Of a DNA stretch of 64,000 nt, positions 1-8,339 are shown piece after piece. The DNA is from Pseudomonas wadenswilerensis. Lineage in GTDB: Bacteria; Pseudomonadota; Gammaproteobacteria; Pseudomonadales; Pseudomonadaceae. How positions within the stretch are numbered: the first letter of the stretch is position 1; each line of letters starts with the position of its first letter. The position numbers were made by a program, and so were the translations under genes. Below the pieces are notes generated by a model. The model worked only from the letters and a program-made list of their open reading frames with translations. It was not told the origin of the DNA and ran no database searches. Location of the stretch: assembly GCF_900497695.1 (NCBI RefSeq), contig NZ_UIDD01000011.1, forward strand, positions 124,001 to 188,000. Direction: 5' to 3'.

Positions 1-267
1 TTCGGTTGTGATGCCCTGGAAGGCAACAACTTCTCCAAATGGTGCTACAAGCCGTACGACGACCTGGTCAAGCAAGCCAAGGCCACCTCCGACCAGGCCA
101 AGCGCACCGAACTGTACAAGCAAGCGCAACACATCCTCAAAGAACAGGTTCCGATGACACCCATCGCTCACTCGACGGTGTATCAACCTATGCGTTCAAC
201 CGTACAGGACTTCAAGATCAGCCCGTTTGGCTTGAACTCCTTCTATGGGGTCAGCGTGACCAAGTAG
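1..267 (+). CDS. Dipeptide ABC transporter substrate-binding protein, C-terminal fragment (cut by window edge)
   Basis: The open frame runs from the first base to a TAG at 265–267 and encodes the last 88 residues of a family 5 extracellular solute-binding protein. The fragment aligns by eye with the C-termini of the two complete binding proteins downstream: it has the cysteine-containing 'GCDALEGNNFSKWCY' segment, the 'LYKQAQ..LKEQ.P..PIAHS' helix and the 'FKISPFG.N.F.GV' end. It would act in the periplasm, handing di- or tripeptides to the DppBCDF translocator. The N-terminus and signal peptide lie outside the window, so exact specificity cannot be judged. Confidence 0.9.
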   Translation, partial: FGCDALEGNNFSKWCYKPYDDLVKQAKATSDQAKRTELYKQAQHILKEQVPMTPIAHSTVYQPMRSTVQDFKISPFGLNSFYGVSVTK

Positions 268-497
268 CAGCCAACCGGATCGGCCCCGCGACGCCACACG
301 GCACCCGGGGCCGTACCCTGATGGCCTGGCAGGTCAACCGCTAGCGCATCGACACGGAACCGTCGCCCGCCCTATCGGATACCTCCTACACACCTCTGCG
401 TAATCGCACCTATCTGCAACGCCCTGATGGACCTACCGTCAAGGGTGCAGCGTAGTCGGCGCGATTCGTACAGCTGTGCGCCATGGACCACGTGAAA

Positions 498-505
498 AAC
501 AACAA
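498..505 (+). promoter_or_regulatory. Candidate Hfq/Crc (CA) motif upstream of the second binding-protein gene
   Basis: The octamer AACAACAA matches the AANAANAA consensus of Hfq/Crc catabolite-repression targets in Pseudomonas. It lies 16 bases before the chosen ATG at 522, next to the ribosome-binding site, as expected for translational repression. The match is seen in the sequence; binding is inferred. Confidence 0.5.
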
Positions 506-521
506 GAGAGAAGGGACTGTC

Positions 522-2114
522 ATGCGCCACACCCCGATTTATGCGGCACTGCTGGGCTTCGGCCTGCTCGCCCAGGCCCCGGCAAGCCTGGCCAAAAACC
601 TGGTGTTCTGCTCCGAAGGCAGCCCGGGCGGATTTGACACCGCCCAGTACACCAGCGCCACCGACAATGACGCCGCCGAACCGATCTATAACCGCCTGGT
701 GGAATTCGAACGCGGTGCGACGGCCGTCAAGCCGGCCCTGGCGAAAAGCTGGGAGGTTTCCGACGATGGCCTGACCTACACCTTCCACCTGCGCGAAGGG
801 GTCAAGTTCCACAGCAACAAGGATTTCACCCCGAGCCGCGACTTCAACGCCGACGACGTGCTGTTCACCTTCAACCGGATGCTCGACCGCAACCACCCGT
901 TCCGCAAGGCCTACCCCACCGAGTTTCCCTACTTCGTCAGCATGAGCCTGGACAAGAACATCGCGCGGATCGAGACGACCGACCCGATGACCGTGGTCTT
1001 TACCCTCAACAGCGTCGATGCCGCTTTTGTGCAAAACCTGGCGATGAACTTTGCCTCTGTGCTCTCGGCCGAATATGCCGAGCAGCTGATGACGTCGGGG
1101 CGCCCCAGCGACATCAACCAGAAGCCGATCGGCACCGGTCCGTTCGTGTTCCAGCGTTACCAGAAGGACTCGCAGATCCGCTACCGCGGCAACAAGGACT
1201 ACTGGGACCCGAGCCAGGTGAAGATCGACCAGTTGATCTTCTCGATCAACACCGACCCGTCGGTGCGCATCCAGAAGCTGCGCAAGAACGAATGCCAGGT
1301 CACCCTGCACCCGCGCCCCGCCGATCTCAACGCCCTGAAGAGCGACCCGAAGCTGCAGGTCATCGAGAAGCCCGGTTTCAACCTCGGCTACATCGCCTAC
1401 AACGTGCGGCACAAACCCTTCGACCAGCTCGAGGTGCGCCAGGCCATGGACATGGCGATCAACAAATCGGCCATCGTCAAAGCGGTGTACCAGGAGGCTG
1501 GGCAGCTGGCGGTGGGCAGCATGCCGCCGACCCAGTGGTCCTACGACGACAGCATCAAGGATGCCGATTACAACCCGGACAAGGCCCGCGAATTGCTCAA
1601 GGCCGCCGGGGTCAAGGAAGGCACTGAAATCACCCTCTGGGCCATGCCTGTGCAACGCCCGTACAACCCCAATGCCAAGCTGATGGCCGAAATGCTCCAG
1701 GCCGACTGGGGCAAGGTCGGTCTGAATGTGAAGATCGTCAGCTACGAATGGGGCGAATATCTCAAGCGCACCAAGGACGGTGAACACGACATCTCGCTGA
1801 TCGGCTGGACCGGCGACAACGGTGACCCGGACAACTGGCTCGGCACCCTGTACAGCTGCGACGCGATTGGCAGCAACAACTACTCCATGTGGTGCGACCC
1901 GCAGTACGACGCCCTGGTCAAGAAAGCCAAGACCATCACCGACCGCGAGCAACGCACCGCGCTTTACCAACAGGCGCAACAGCGCCTCAAGCAACAATTG
2001 CCCATCACCCCGATCGCCCACTCGACGGTCAACCAGCCGCTCAGTGCCAAGGTCGTGGATTTCAAGGTAAGCCCCTTCGGGCGCAACAACTTCTCAGGCG
2101 TCAGTACCGAATAA
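522..2114 (+). CDS. Dipeptide ABC transporter periplasmic substrate-binding protein
   Basis: This is a 530-residue family 5 solute-binding protein (DppA/OppA class) that captures peptides in the periplasm. The ATG at 522 is preferred over an in-frame ATG at 483 because it gives a clean signal peptide (MRHTPIYAALLGFGLLAQAPASLA, cleavage before KN) and follows an AGAGAGAAGGGA ribosome-binding region. The mature protein starts 'KNLVFCSEGSPGGFD' and carries the family segments 'YTFHLREGVKFH', 'IGTGPFVFQRY' and 'GDNGDPDNW'. It is one of three paralogous binding proteins here and has no translocator of its own, so it probably shares DppBCDF encoded at 5.4–9.3 kb. In P. aeruginosa, similarly arranged paralogues feed one Dpp translocator with different peptide preferences; the ligand here is unknown. 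Confidence 0.93.
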   Translation: MRHTPIYAALLGFGLLAQAPASLAKNLVFCSEGSPGGFDTAQYTSATDNDAAEPIYNRLVEFERGATAVKPALAKSWEVSDDGLTYTFHLREGVKFHSNKDFTPSRDFNADDVLFTFNRMLDRNHPFRKAYPTEFPYFVSMSLDKNIARIETTDPMTVVFTLNSVDAAFVQNLAMNFASVLSAEYAEQLMTSGRPSDINQKPIGTGPFVFQRYQKDSQIRYRGNKDYWDPSQVKIDQLIFSINTDPSVRIQKLRKNECQVTLHPRPADLNALKSDPKLQVIEKPGFNLGYIAYNVRHKPFDQLEVRQAMDMAINKSAIVKAVYQEAGQLAVGSMPPTQWSYDDSIKDADYNPDKARELLKAAGVKEGTEITLWAMPVQRPYNPNAKLMAEMLQADWGKVGLNVKIVSYEWGEYLKRTKDGEHDISLIGWTGDNGDPDNWLGTLYSCDAIGSNNYSMWCDPQYDALVKKAKTITDREQRTALYQQAQQRLKQQLPITPIAHSTVNQPLSAKVVDFKVSPFGRNNFSGVSTE

Positions 2115-2253
2115 ACCACTGCATCGGCCACGGGGGTGCACTCCACCCTCGCGCCCGATATCAGCCTGAATATGCCCGATCGCCTTACAGCAAACGATTG
2201 CAACCCTTGTACCAACCGGCAAGACGCCCAGCTCACAAAGCCAGGCGGTAACT

Positions 2254-2280
2254 AAAAAAAGAAAAGAAAAGAAAAGGGAG
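2254..2280 (+). repeat. A-rich leader with four AAAAG repeats just upstream of the porin start
   Basis: Positions 2257–2276 are four perfect tandem copies of AAAAG, preceded by more A residues and followed directly by GGAG, the ribosome-binding site of the TTG-started porin gene. The tract also contains matches to AANAANAA, the Hfq/Crc target consensus. A pentanucleotide repeat here could slip and change leader length, or act as an Hfq/Crc site. Both roles are inference. Confidence 0.6.
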
Positions 2281-2287
2281 CTTTACC

Positions 2288-3667
2288 TTGAGACGAACCA
2301 AAACCGCAGTACTGGCAATGTCCCTCAGTGGTCTGTCAGCCATGGCCCAAGCCGAGCCCGCCAGCCAGGACTTCGTTCCGGTCAGCGTCAAATCCACCAG
2401 CGCCCAGAGCGAAGCCAAGGGCTTCATCGAAGGCCAGAGCCTGTCCGGCTCGACCCGCAACTGGTACGCCCGCGAACGGGCCACCCGCGCGCCAATGTGG
2501 AAGTACTACAAAAGCGACGGCACCCAACACGACACCCACAGCCGTGACAACTGGGTACAGGGCACCATCCTCAACTACACCTCGGGCTTTACCGAAGGTA
2601 CCGTCGGCTTCAGCACCGAAGTCGCCGCCTACAACGCCATCGCCCTGGAGCGGGGCCGTGCCGCAGTCGCCGGGCCGAACAACCGGACCCTGACCCACAG
2701 CGATGGCGACGTAATCGGCCAGTGGAGCAAGATGGGCCTGGCCAACGTCAAGGCGCGGGTCTCCAACACCACCCTGACCGCCGGCCGCCAATCGATGGAC
2801 ACCCCGGTGCTTGCCTATATCGGCAACCGCGCCTTGCCGTCGAGTTTCGAGGGTGTGAGCATCCGCAGCGAAGAATTCGACAACCTGTCCTTCGATATCG
2901 GCACCTTCGACCGGCTCTCGACCCGGACCGAACAAGGCACCAGCAAATTCGTTGCCGAGTATGGTGATCGCGCCTTTGAAGCCGATCACGTCAACATCGC
3001 CGGCGTCAGCTACCAGCCGCTGAAGAGCCTGAAAACCAGCTTCTACGTGTCCAACGTCGAAGACCTGTGGAACCAGTACTACTTCGGCGCCAGCCATGAG
3101 CTGGGCGACAGCGCGGTGCTGAGCCTGACCACTGGCCTGAACTACTACAAGACCAAGGACGAAGGCAAAAGCAAGCTCGGCGACATTGATAACGACACCT
3201 ACAGTCTGTCGTTCGGCCTGACCCACCAGGCCCACAACCTGACCTTCTCCTACCAGCAGGTCAACGGCAACGAATACTTCGACTACCTGCACGACACCAA
3301 CGCGATCTTCCTGGCCAACTCCCTGCTCTCGGACTTCAACGGCCCGAACGAGAAATCGATGCAGATCGCCTACGTGTTGAACATGGCCCAGTACGGCGTA
3401 CCCGGCCTCAAGTTCAACCTGTACAACGCCCGCGGCTGGGGCATCGACGGTACCCACTACAAGAGCACCGGCTACGACGTCCGTGGCCTGGACGACGAGA
3501 ACCACTACGAGTGGGGCATCGGCACCACCTACGCGGTGCAGAGCGGCACGCTCAAGGACACCACCATCCGCGCGACCTACACCGCCCACCGGGCCAGCAA
3601 GGCCCAGGCCGACGGCAGCCTGGACGAGCTGCGGATTGTCACCACCATTCCATTCAATTTCCTCTAG
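2288..3667 (+). CDS. opdP: OprD-family outer-membrane porin, dipeptide-type (OpdP-like)
   Basis: This is a 459-residue OprD-family substrate-specific porin, an 18-strand-barrel class that lets small amino-acid-like solutes cross the outer membrane. The start is a TTG at 2288, 7 bases after AAGGGAG; it gives a typical signal peptide (MRRTKTAVLAMSLSGLSAMAQA) and no better ATG exists upstream. Family features include 'GFIEGQSLSGSTRNWYARE' near the mature N-terminus, 'GRQSMDTPVLAY' and the 'YEWGIGTTYAVQSG' strand near the end. The protein ends in phenylalanine–leucine (FNFL) rather than a terminal aromatic. Its place between two dipeptide-binding-protein genes supports a peptide-uptake role like P. 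aeruginosa OpdP. The symbol is by context and similarity, not by test. Confidence 0.88.
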   Translation: MRRTKTAVLAMSLSGLSAMAQAEPASQDFVPVSVKSTSAQSEAKGFIEGQSLSGSTRNWYARERATRAPMWKYYKSDGTQHDTHSRDNWVQGTILNYTSGFTEGTVGFSTEVAAYNAIALERGRAAVAGPNNRTLTHSDGDVIGQWSKMGLANVKARVSNTTLTAGRQSMDTPVLAYIGNRALPSSFEGVSIRSEEFDNLSFDIGTFDRLSTRTEQGTSKFVAEYGDRAFEADHVNIAGVSYQPLKSLKTSFYVSNVEDLWNQYYFGASHELGDSAVLSLTTGLNYYKTKDEGKSKLGDIDNDTYSLSFGLTHQAHNLTFSYQQVNGNEYFDYLHDTNAIFLANSLLSDFNGPNEKSMQIAYVLNMAQYGVPGLKFNLYNARGWGIDGTHYKSTGYDVRGLDDENHYEWGIGTTYAVQSGTLKDTTIRATYTAHRASKAQADGSLDELRIVTTIPFNFL

Positions 3668-3677
3668 AACGCCCTGG

Positions 3678-3704
3678 CCCGGTCGGTTCGCCGAATCGAC
3701 CGGG
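3678..3704 (+). terminator. Hairpin between porin and dppA genes
   Basis: CCCGGTCG and CGACCGGG form a perfect 8-bp stem around an 11-base loop, 10 bases after the porin stop codon. There is no T-run after it, so it is more likely an attenuating or mRNA-stabilising hairpin than a full intrinsic terminator. Confidence 0.4.
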
Positions 3705-3739
3705 ACGGCTACTCTGGTTAATCGATTGCAGGAGGTTTC

Positions 3740-5335
3740 ATGAAACTGTTACCACTACAGGCTGCCCTGGCAGCCGTCCTGTTGAGTACTGCGGCGGGCC
3801 TCTCGGCCAAGCCGCTGGTGGTGTGTACCGAGGCCAGCCCGGAAGGCTTCGATATCGTCCAGTACACCACTGCCGTGACCGCCGATGCCTCGGCCGAGGC
3901 CATCTTCAACCGCTTGGTCGACTTCAAGCCAGGCACCACCGATATCCAGCCGGCCCTGGCCGAACGCTGGGACATCAGTGACGACGGCCTGACCTACACG
4001 TTCCACCTGCGCGAAGGGGTCACGTTCCACACCACCGATTACTTCAAGCCCACGCGCGACATGAATGCCGACGACGTGTTGTGGAGTTTCCGACGACAGC
4101 TGGACCCGAATCACCCGTGGCACAACAAGACCAGCATCGGCTTCCCCTATTTCGAAAGCATGGGTTTCAAGGACCTGCTCAAAAGCGTCGAGAAGACCGA
4201 CGAGCACACCGTGGTCTTCACCCTGACCCGCCCCGAAGCGCCCTTCCTGCGTGACCTGGCCATGGCCTTCACCTCGATCTACTCTGCCGAATATGGCGAC
4301 CAGCTACTCAAGGCTGACAAGACCACCGACCTCAACAGCAAACCAATCGGCACCGGCCCGTTCATCTTCCAGCGCTACAACAAGGACGCGCAGGTTCGCT
4401 ACAAGGCCAACCCGGAGTACTTTCGCGGCAAGCCTCCAGCCGATGCGCTGATTTTCGCCATCGCCAATGACAACAACGTGCGCCTGCAGAAGCTCAAGGC
4501 CAACGAGTGCCAGGTGGCGCTGTATCCCAAGCCCGACGACATCCCCAGCATCAAGGCCGACCCCAAATTGAAAGTGGCCGAGATGGAAGCACTGACCACC
4601 GGCTACATCTCGCTCAACACTGAACACAAGTACCTGAGCGATGTGCGCGTGCGCAAAGCCATCAATATCGCCTTCGACCGCCAGACCCACGTCGACCAGC
4701 TGTTCGGCAAAGGCAACGCGCTGGTCGCGGTCAACCCTTACCCACCGACCATGATCGGCTACAACACCGACAACAAGAACCCGCCCCGCGACCTCGACAA
4801 GGCTCGTGCCCTGCTCAAGGAAGCCGGTGTGCCCGAGGGCACGGTGCTGACCTTGTTCACCCGCAACGGCGGCGGCCCGACCAACCCCAACCCGCGACTG
4901 AGCGCCGAAATGCTCCAGGCAGACCTGGCCAAGATCGGCCTGACCGTCGACATCCGCGTGATGGAGTGGGCGGAGATGCTGCGCCGCGCCAAAAAAGGCG
5001 AAGCCGATATGGTTTCCACCGGCTGGGCCAGCGACAACGGCGACCCGGACAACTTCCTCAGCCCACTGCTTAGCTGCGACGCGGTGAGAAGTGGCGAGAA
5101 CTATGCCCGCTGGTGCAATCAAACTTTCCAGCAGTTGATCACCAAGGCCCGCGAAGTCACCGACAACGATGAGCGTGCAGCGCTCTATGTAAAGGCTCTG
5201 GCGGTGTACGATGAAGATCAACCGTGGATCAGCATGGCGCACCCGCAGATGTTTACCGCCATGCGCGACAACGTTGAGGGGTACCACATCAATCCCCTCA
5301 CCAATAACAACTTCGCCACTACCCAGGTGAAGTAG
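3740..5335 (+). CDS. dppA: Dipeptide ABC transporter periplasmic binding protein DppA
   Basis: This is a 531-residue family 5 solute-binding protein whose gene sits directly before dppBCDF, so it is the best candidate for the cognate DppA. The ATG follows a strong GGAGG at 3731–3735 and gives the signal peptide MKLLPLQAALAAVLLSTAAGLSA. The mature protein has the family segments 'YTFHLREGVTFH', 'PIGTGPFIFQRY' and 'SDNGDPDNF', and a conserved-looking cysteine pair near the C-terminus (SCDAVRS…RWCN). It resembles the paralogue at 522–2114 over its full length, suggesting tandem duplication with later specialisation. A strong hairpin follows the gene and may keep its transcript more abundant than the membrane components. 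Confidence 0.93.
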   Translation: MKLLPLQAALAAVLLSTAAGLSAKPLVVCTEASPEGFDIVQYTTAVTADASAEAIFNRLVDFKPGTTDIQPALAERWDISDDGLTYTFHLREGVTFHTTDYFKPTRDMNADDVLWSFRRQLDPNHPWHNKTSIGFPYFESMGFKDLLKSVEKTDEHTVVFTLTRPEAPFLRDLAMAFTSIYSAEYGDQLLKADKTTDLNSKPIGTGPFIFQRYNKDAQVRYKANPEYFRGKPPADALIFAIANDNNVRLQKLKANECQVALYPKPDDIPSIKADPKLKVAEMEALTTGYISLNTEHKYLSDVRVRKAINIAFDRQTHVDQLFGKGNALVAVNPYPPTMIGYNTDNKNPPRDLDKARALLKEAGVPEGTVLTLFTRNGGGPTNPNPRLSAEMLQADLAKIGLTVDIRVMEWAEMLRRAKKGEADMVSTGWASDNGDPDNFLSPLLSCDAVRSGENYARWCNQTFQQLITKAREVTDNDERAALYVKALAVYDEDQPWISMAHPQMFTAMRDNVEGYHINPLTNNNFATTQVK

Positions 5336-5343
5336 AACAAGAA
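5336..5343 (+). promoter_or_regulatory. Candidate Hfq/Crc (CA) motif after dppA
   Basis: AACAAGAA directly follows the dppA stop codon and matches AANAANAA. It is 66 bases before the dppB ATG, which is far for direct translational repression, so its role is doubtful. Confidence 0.3.
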
Positions 5344-5349
5344 CGACCG

Positions 5350-5372
5350 CCGGCGCCCCACCCGGGTGCCGG
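5350..5372 (+). other. Strong intercistronic hairpin between dppA and dppB
   Basis: CCGGCGCCC pairs with GGGTGCCGG (9 bp including one G·T pair) around a 5-base loop. It lacks a T-tract. In binding-protein-dependent operons such hairpins often protect the upstream binding-protein mRNA or reduce read-through; that role is inferred here. Confidence 0.5.
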
Positions 5373-5409
5373 TGGGCATGCCTGACCGGCTGATGAGGTA
5401 CTCCAGAAG

Positions 5410-6420
5410 ATGTTTAGTTTTATTGCCCGGCGACTGGGATTGCTGATCCCGACCTTCTTCGGCATCACCTTGCTGACGTTTGCGCTCATACGGCTGATAC
5501 CCGGCGACCCGGTGGAGGTCATGATGGGCGAGCGCCGGGTCGACCCGGAAATGCACGCCCAGGCCATGGAACGCCTTGGCCTGAACAAGCCGCTGCCCGA
5601 ACAGTACCTGGACTACGTCAGCAAGCTCGCCCAGGGTGACCTTGGCGAATCGCTGCGCACCCGCGAAAGCGTCTGGACCGAGTTCCTCGCGCTGTTCCCG
5701 GCGACCCTCGAACTGGCCATGGCGGCACTGTTTTTCGCTGGCGTGATCGGCCTGCTGGCCGGGGTAATTGCCGCGCTCAAGCGGGGTTCGCTGTTCGACC
5801 ACGGGGTCATGGGCATCTCGCTTGCCGGCTACTCGATGCCGATCTTCTGGTGGGGCCTGATCCTGATCATGTTCTTCTCCGTGAGCCTGGGCTGGACCCC
5901 GGTTTCCGGACGCATCGACCTGCTCTACGACATCGAGCCGAAAACCGGCTTCATGCTCATCGATACCCTGCTCAGCGACGAAGAAGGCGCCTTCAAGGAT
6001 GCGCTGATGCACCTGATCCTGCCGGCCATCGTGCTCGGCACCATTCCGCTGGCGGTAATCGCACGGATGACCCGTTCCTCCATGCTCGAAGTGCTGCGTG
6101 AAGACTACATCCGCACGGCCCGGGCCAAGGGCCTGTCTCCGGCCCGCGTGGTGTTCGTGCACGGCCTGCGCAACGCGTTGATCCCGGTGCTGACAGTATT
6201 CGGCCTGCAGGTCGGCACCCTGCTTGCCGGTGCGGTACTGACCGAAACCATCTTTTCCTGGCCGGGCATCGGCAAGTGGCTGATCGAAGCCATCGGCGCC
6301 CGTGACTACCCCGTGGTACAGAACGGCATCCTGTTGATTGCCTGCCTGGTGATCCTGGTCAACTTCGTCGTGGACATCCTCTACGGCCTGGCCAACCCAC
6401 GCATCCGTCATCAGCGCTGA
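5410..6420 (+). CDS. dppB: Dipeptide ABC transporter permease DppB
   Basis: This 336-residue inner-membrane permease forms the peptide channel with DppC. The N-terminus (MFSFIARRLGLLIPTFFGITLLTFALIRL) is the first membrane segment and is typical of DppB/OppB. The cytoplasmic EAA loop that docks on the ATPases is visible as 'REDYIRTARAKGLSPARVV'. The protein ends 'LANPRIRHQR'. A large periplasmic loop (about residues 160–195) sits in the middle. It is the second gene of dppABCDF; dppC starts 10 bases after its stop. Length and topology are normal for the family. Confidence 0.95.
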   Translation: MFSFIARRLGLLIPTFFGITLLTFALIRLIPGDPVEVMMGERRVDPEMHAQAMERLGLNKPLPEQYLDYVSKLAQGDLGESLRTRESVWTEFLALFPATLELAMAALFFAGVIGLLAGVIAALKRGSLFDHGVMGISLAGYSMPIFWWGLILIMFFSVSLGWTPVSGRIDLLYDIEPKTGFMLIDTLLSDEEGAFKDALMHLILPAIVLGTIPLAVIARMTRSSMLEVLREDYIRTARAKGLSPARVVFVHGLRNALIPVLTVFGLQVGTLLAGAVLTETIFSWPGIGKWLIEAIGARDYPVVQNGILLIACLVILVNFVVDILYGLANPRIRHQR

Positions 6421-6430
6421 GGGCCCCGTC

Positions 6431-7360
6431 ATGACTACCCCACTTCCGAAATCTGTCACCACCCCGGCCACCGCTGTCGACCAGAGCCTGCTCTACCCTT
6501 CGCCGTACAAGGAGTTCTGGCAGGCCTTTTCACGCAACAAGGGCGCGGTCGCCGGCCTGATGTTCATGAGCCTGATCGTGTTCTGCGCGCTGTTCGCCCC
6601 CTGGGTGGCACCGCACAATCCCAGCGAGCAGTACCGTGATTTCCTGCTGACCCCGCCGGTATGGCTCGAAGGTGGCAACTGGCAGTTCATCCTCGGCACC
6701 GATGAGCTCGGCCGGGACCTGCTCTCGCGGTTGATCCAGGGCTCGCGCCTGTCGCTGCTGATCGGCCTGTCGTCGGTGGTGATCTCGCTGATCCCGGGGA
6801 TCTTCCTTGGCCTGCTGGCCGGATTCTTCCCGCGCATCCTCGGCCCGTCGATCATGCGCCTGATGGACGTGATGCTGGCCCTGCCCTCGCTGCTGCTGGC
6901 CGTGGCGATTGTCGCCATCCTCGGCCCTGGCCTGATCAACACCGTGATCGCCATCGCCATCGTCTCGTTGCCGTCCTATGTGCGCCTGACCCGCGCGGCA
7001 GTAATGGGCGAGCTGAACCGCGACTACGTCACCGCCGCACGCCTGGCCGGTGCCGGCCTGCCACGGCTGATGTTCGTCACCGTGCTGCCCAACTGCATGG
7101 CGCCGCTGATCGTCCAGGCCACCCTGAGCTTCTCTTCGGCGATCCTCGACGCCGCCGCCTTGGGCTTCCTCGGCCTTGGTGTGCAGCCGCCAACCCCCGA
7201 GTGGGGCACCATGCTGGCTTCGGCCCGCGACTACATCGAACGCGCCTGGTGGGTCGTGAGCCTGCCTGGCCTGACCATTTTGCTCAGCGTGCTGGCAATC
7301 AACCTGATGGGTGACGGACTGCGCGATGCGCTGGACCCGAAACTCAAGAATGCCGCCTGA
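6431..7360 (+). CDS. dppC: Dipeptide ABC transporter permease DppC
   Basis: This 309-residue inner-membrane permease pairs with DppB. It has the OppC/DppC N-terminal region before the first membrane helix ('EFWQAFSRNKGAVAGLMFMSL'), the conserved 'FILGTDELGRDLLSRLIQGSR' loop, and the EAA motif 'NRDYVTAARLAGAGLPRLM' that contacts the ATPases. The C-terminal 'LGVQPPTPEWGTMLA' and 'LAINLMGDGLRDALDPKL' segments are hallmarks of the family. The gene lies 10 bases from dppB, and dppD starts 10 bases after it, so they are almost certainly cotranscribed. Confidence 0.95.
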   Translation: MTTPLPKSVTTPATAVDQSLLYPSPYKEFWQAFSRNKGAVAGLMFMSLIVFCALFAPWVAPHNPSEQYRDFLLTPPVWLEGGNWQFILGTDELGRDLLSRLIQGSRLSLLIGLSSVVISLIPGIFLGLLAGFFPRILGPSIMRLMDVMLALPSLLLAVAIVAILGPGLINTVIAIAIVSLPSYVRLTRAAVMGELNRDYVTAARLAGAGLPRLMFVTVLPNCMAPLIVQATLSFSSAILDAAALGFLGLGVQPPTPEWGTMLASARDYIERAWWVVSLPGLTILLSVLAINLMGDGLRDALDPKLKNAA

Positions 7361-7370
7361 GGAGATCGCC

Positions 7371-8339
7371 ATGTCACTTCTGCAAATAAAAAATCTGAAT
7401 GTGCGCTTTGGCGACGCCAACGCGGTACCGGTGGTCGACGGCCTGGACCTCACGGTCAATGAAGGTGAAGTGCTGGCCATCGTCGGCGAATCGGGTTCGG
7501 GCAAATCGGTAACCATGATGGCACTGATGGGCCTGATCGACGCGCCGGGGCGGATCACCGCCGATGCCCTGACCTTCGACGGCACCAATATGCTCAAGCT
7601 CAGCGGCCGGCAACGGCGCAAGGTGGTGGGCAAGGATATGGCGATGGTCTTCCAGGACCCGATGACCGCCCTCAACCCCAGCTACACCGTGGGCTTCCAG
7701 ATCGAAGAAGTGCTGCGCCAGCACCTCGGCCTGCGTGGCAAAGCCGCCCGCCAGCGTGCCCTGGAATTGCTCAAGAAGGTGGAAATCCCCGGCGCCGAAA
7801 GCCGCCTGGACGCCTACCCGCACCAGCTTTCCGGTGGCATGAGCCAGCGGGTGGCGATCGCCATGGCGATTGCCGGCGAACCCAAACTGCTGATCGCCGA
7901 CGAACCGACCACCGCCCTCGATGTGACCATTCAGGCGCAGATCATGGAGTTGCTGCTCAACCTGCAAAAAGAGCAGAACATGGCGCTGATCCTGATCACC
8001 CACGACCTCGCCGTGGTTGCCGAAACCGCCAAGCGCGTGTGCGTGATGTACGCAGGGCAGGCCGTGGAAGTCGGCCAGGTGCCGGAATTGTTCGACGTGC
8101 CTGCGCACCCCTACAGCGAAGCGCTGCTGGCGGCGATTCCCGAGCACAGTGAAGGCGCCGAGCGCCTGGCGACCCTGCCAGGTATCGTCCCCGGTCGCTA
8201 TGACCGCCCCGAGGGTTGCCTGCTGTCGCCGCGCTGCCCCTATGTGCAGGACAGCTGCCGTCGGCAACGGCCGACCCTCGATCCCCAGGCCCATAGCCTG
8301 GTGCGTTGTTTCTATCCGCTGAACCAGGAGGTGGCGTAA
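7371..8339 (+). CDS. dppD: Dipeptide ABC transporter ATP-binding protein DppD
   Basis: This 322-residue ATPase energises peptide import. The ATG at 7371 follows GAGGAG; a longer in-frame reading from 7311 would overlap dppC and is rejected. Walker A is GESGSGKS at residues 39–46, the Q-loop lies in 'MVFQDP', the signature is LSGGMSQ and Walker B is 'LLIADEP'. The C-terminal oligopeptide/dipeptide-transporter extension carries four cysteines ('GCLLSPRCPY…SC…RCF'). In DppD/OppD relatives a [4Fe-4S] cluster has been described in this region, so these residues deserve notice. The stop codon overlaps the dppF start (TAATG), implying translational coupling. Confidence 0.95.
   Translation: MSLLQIKNLNVRFGDANAVPVVDGLDLTVNEGEVLAIVGESGSGKSVTMMALMGLIDAPGRITADALTFDGTNMLKLSGRQRRKVVGKDMAMVFQDPMTALNPSYTVGFQIEEVLRQHLGLRGKAARQRALELLKKVEIPGAESRLDAYPHQLSGGMSQRVAIAMAIAGEPKLLIADEPTTALDVTIQAQIMELLLNLQKEQNMALILITHDLAVVAETAKRVCVMYAGQAVEVGQVPELFDVPAHPYSEALLAAIPEHSEGAERLATLPGIVPGRYDRPEGCLLSPRCPYVQDSCRRQRPTLDPQAHSLVRCFYPLNQEVA

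Noticed and set aside
372..2021. 549-residue minus-strand open frame
   Set aside because: It is the antisense reading of the binding-protein gene at 522–2114; composition is low-complexity His/Val/Gly/Leu-rich, typical of high-GC shadows, with no family motifs.
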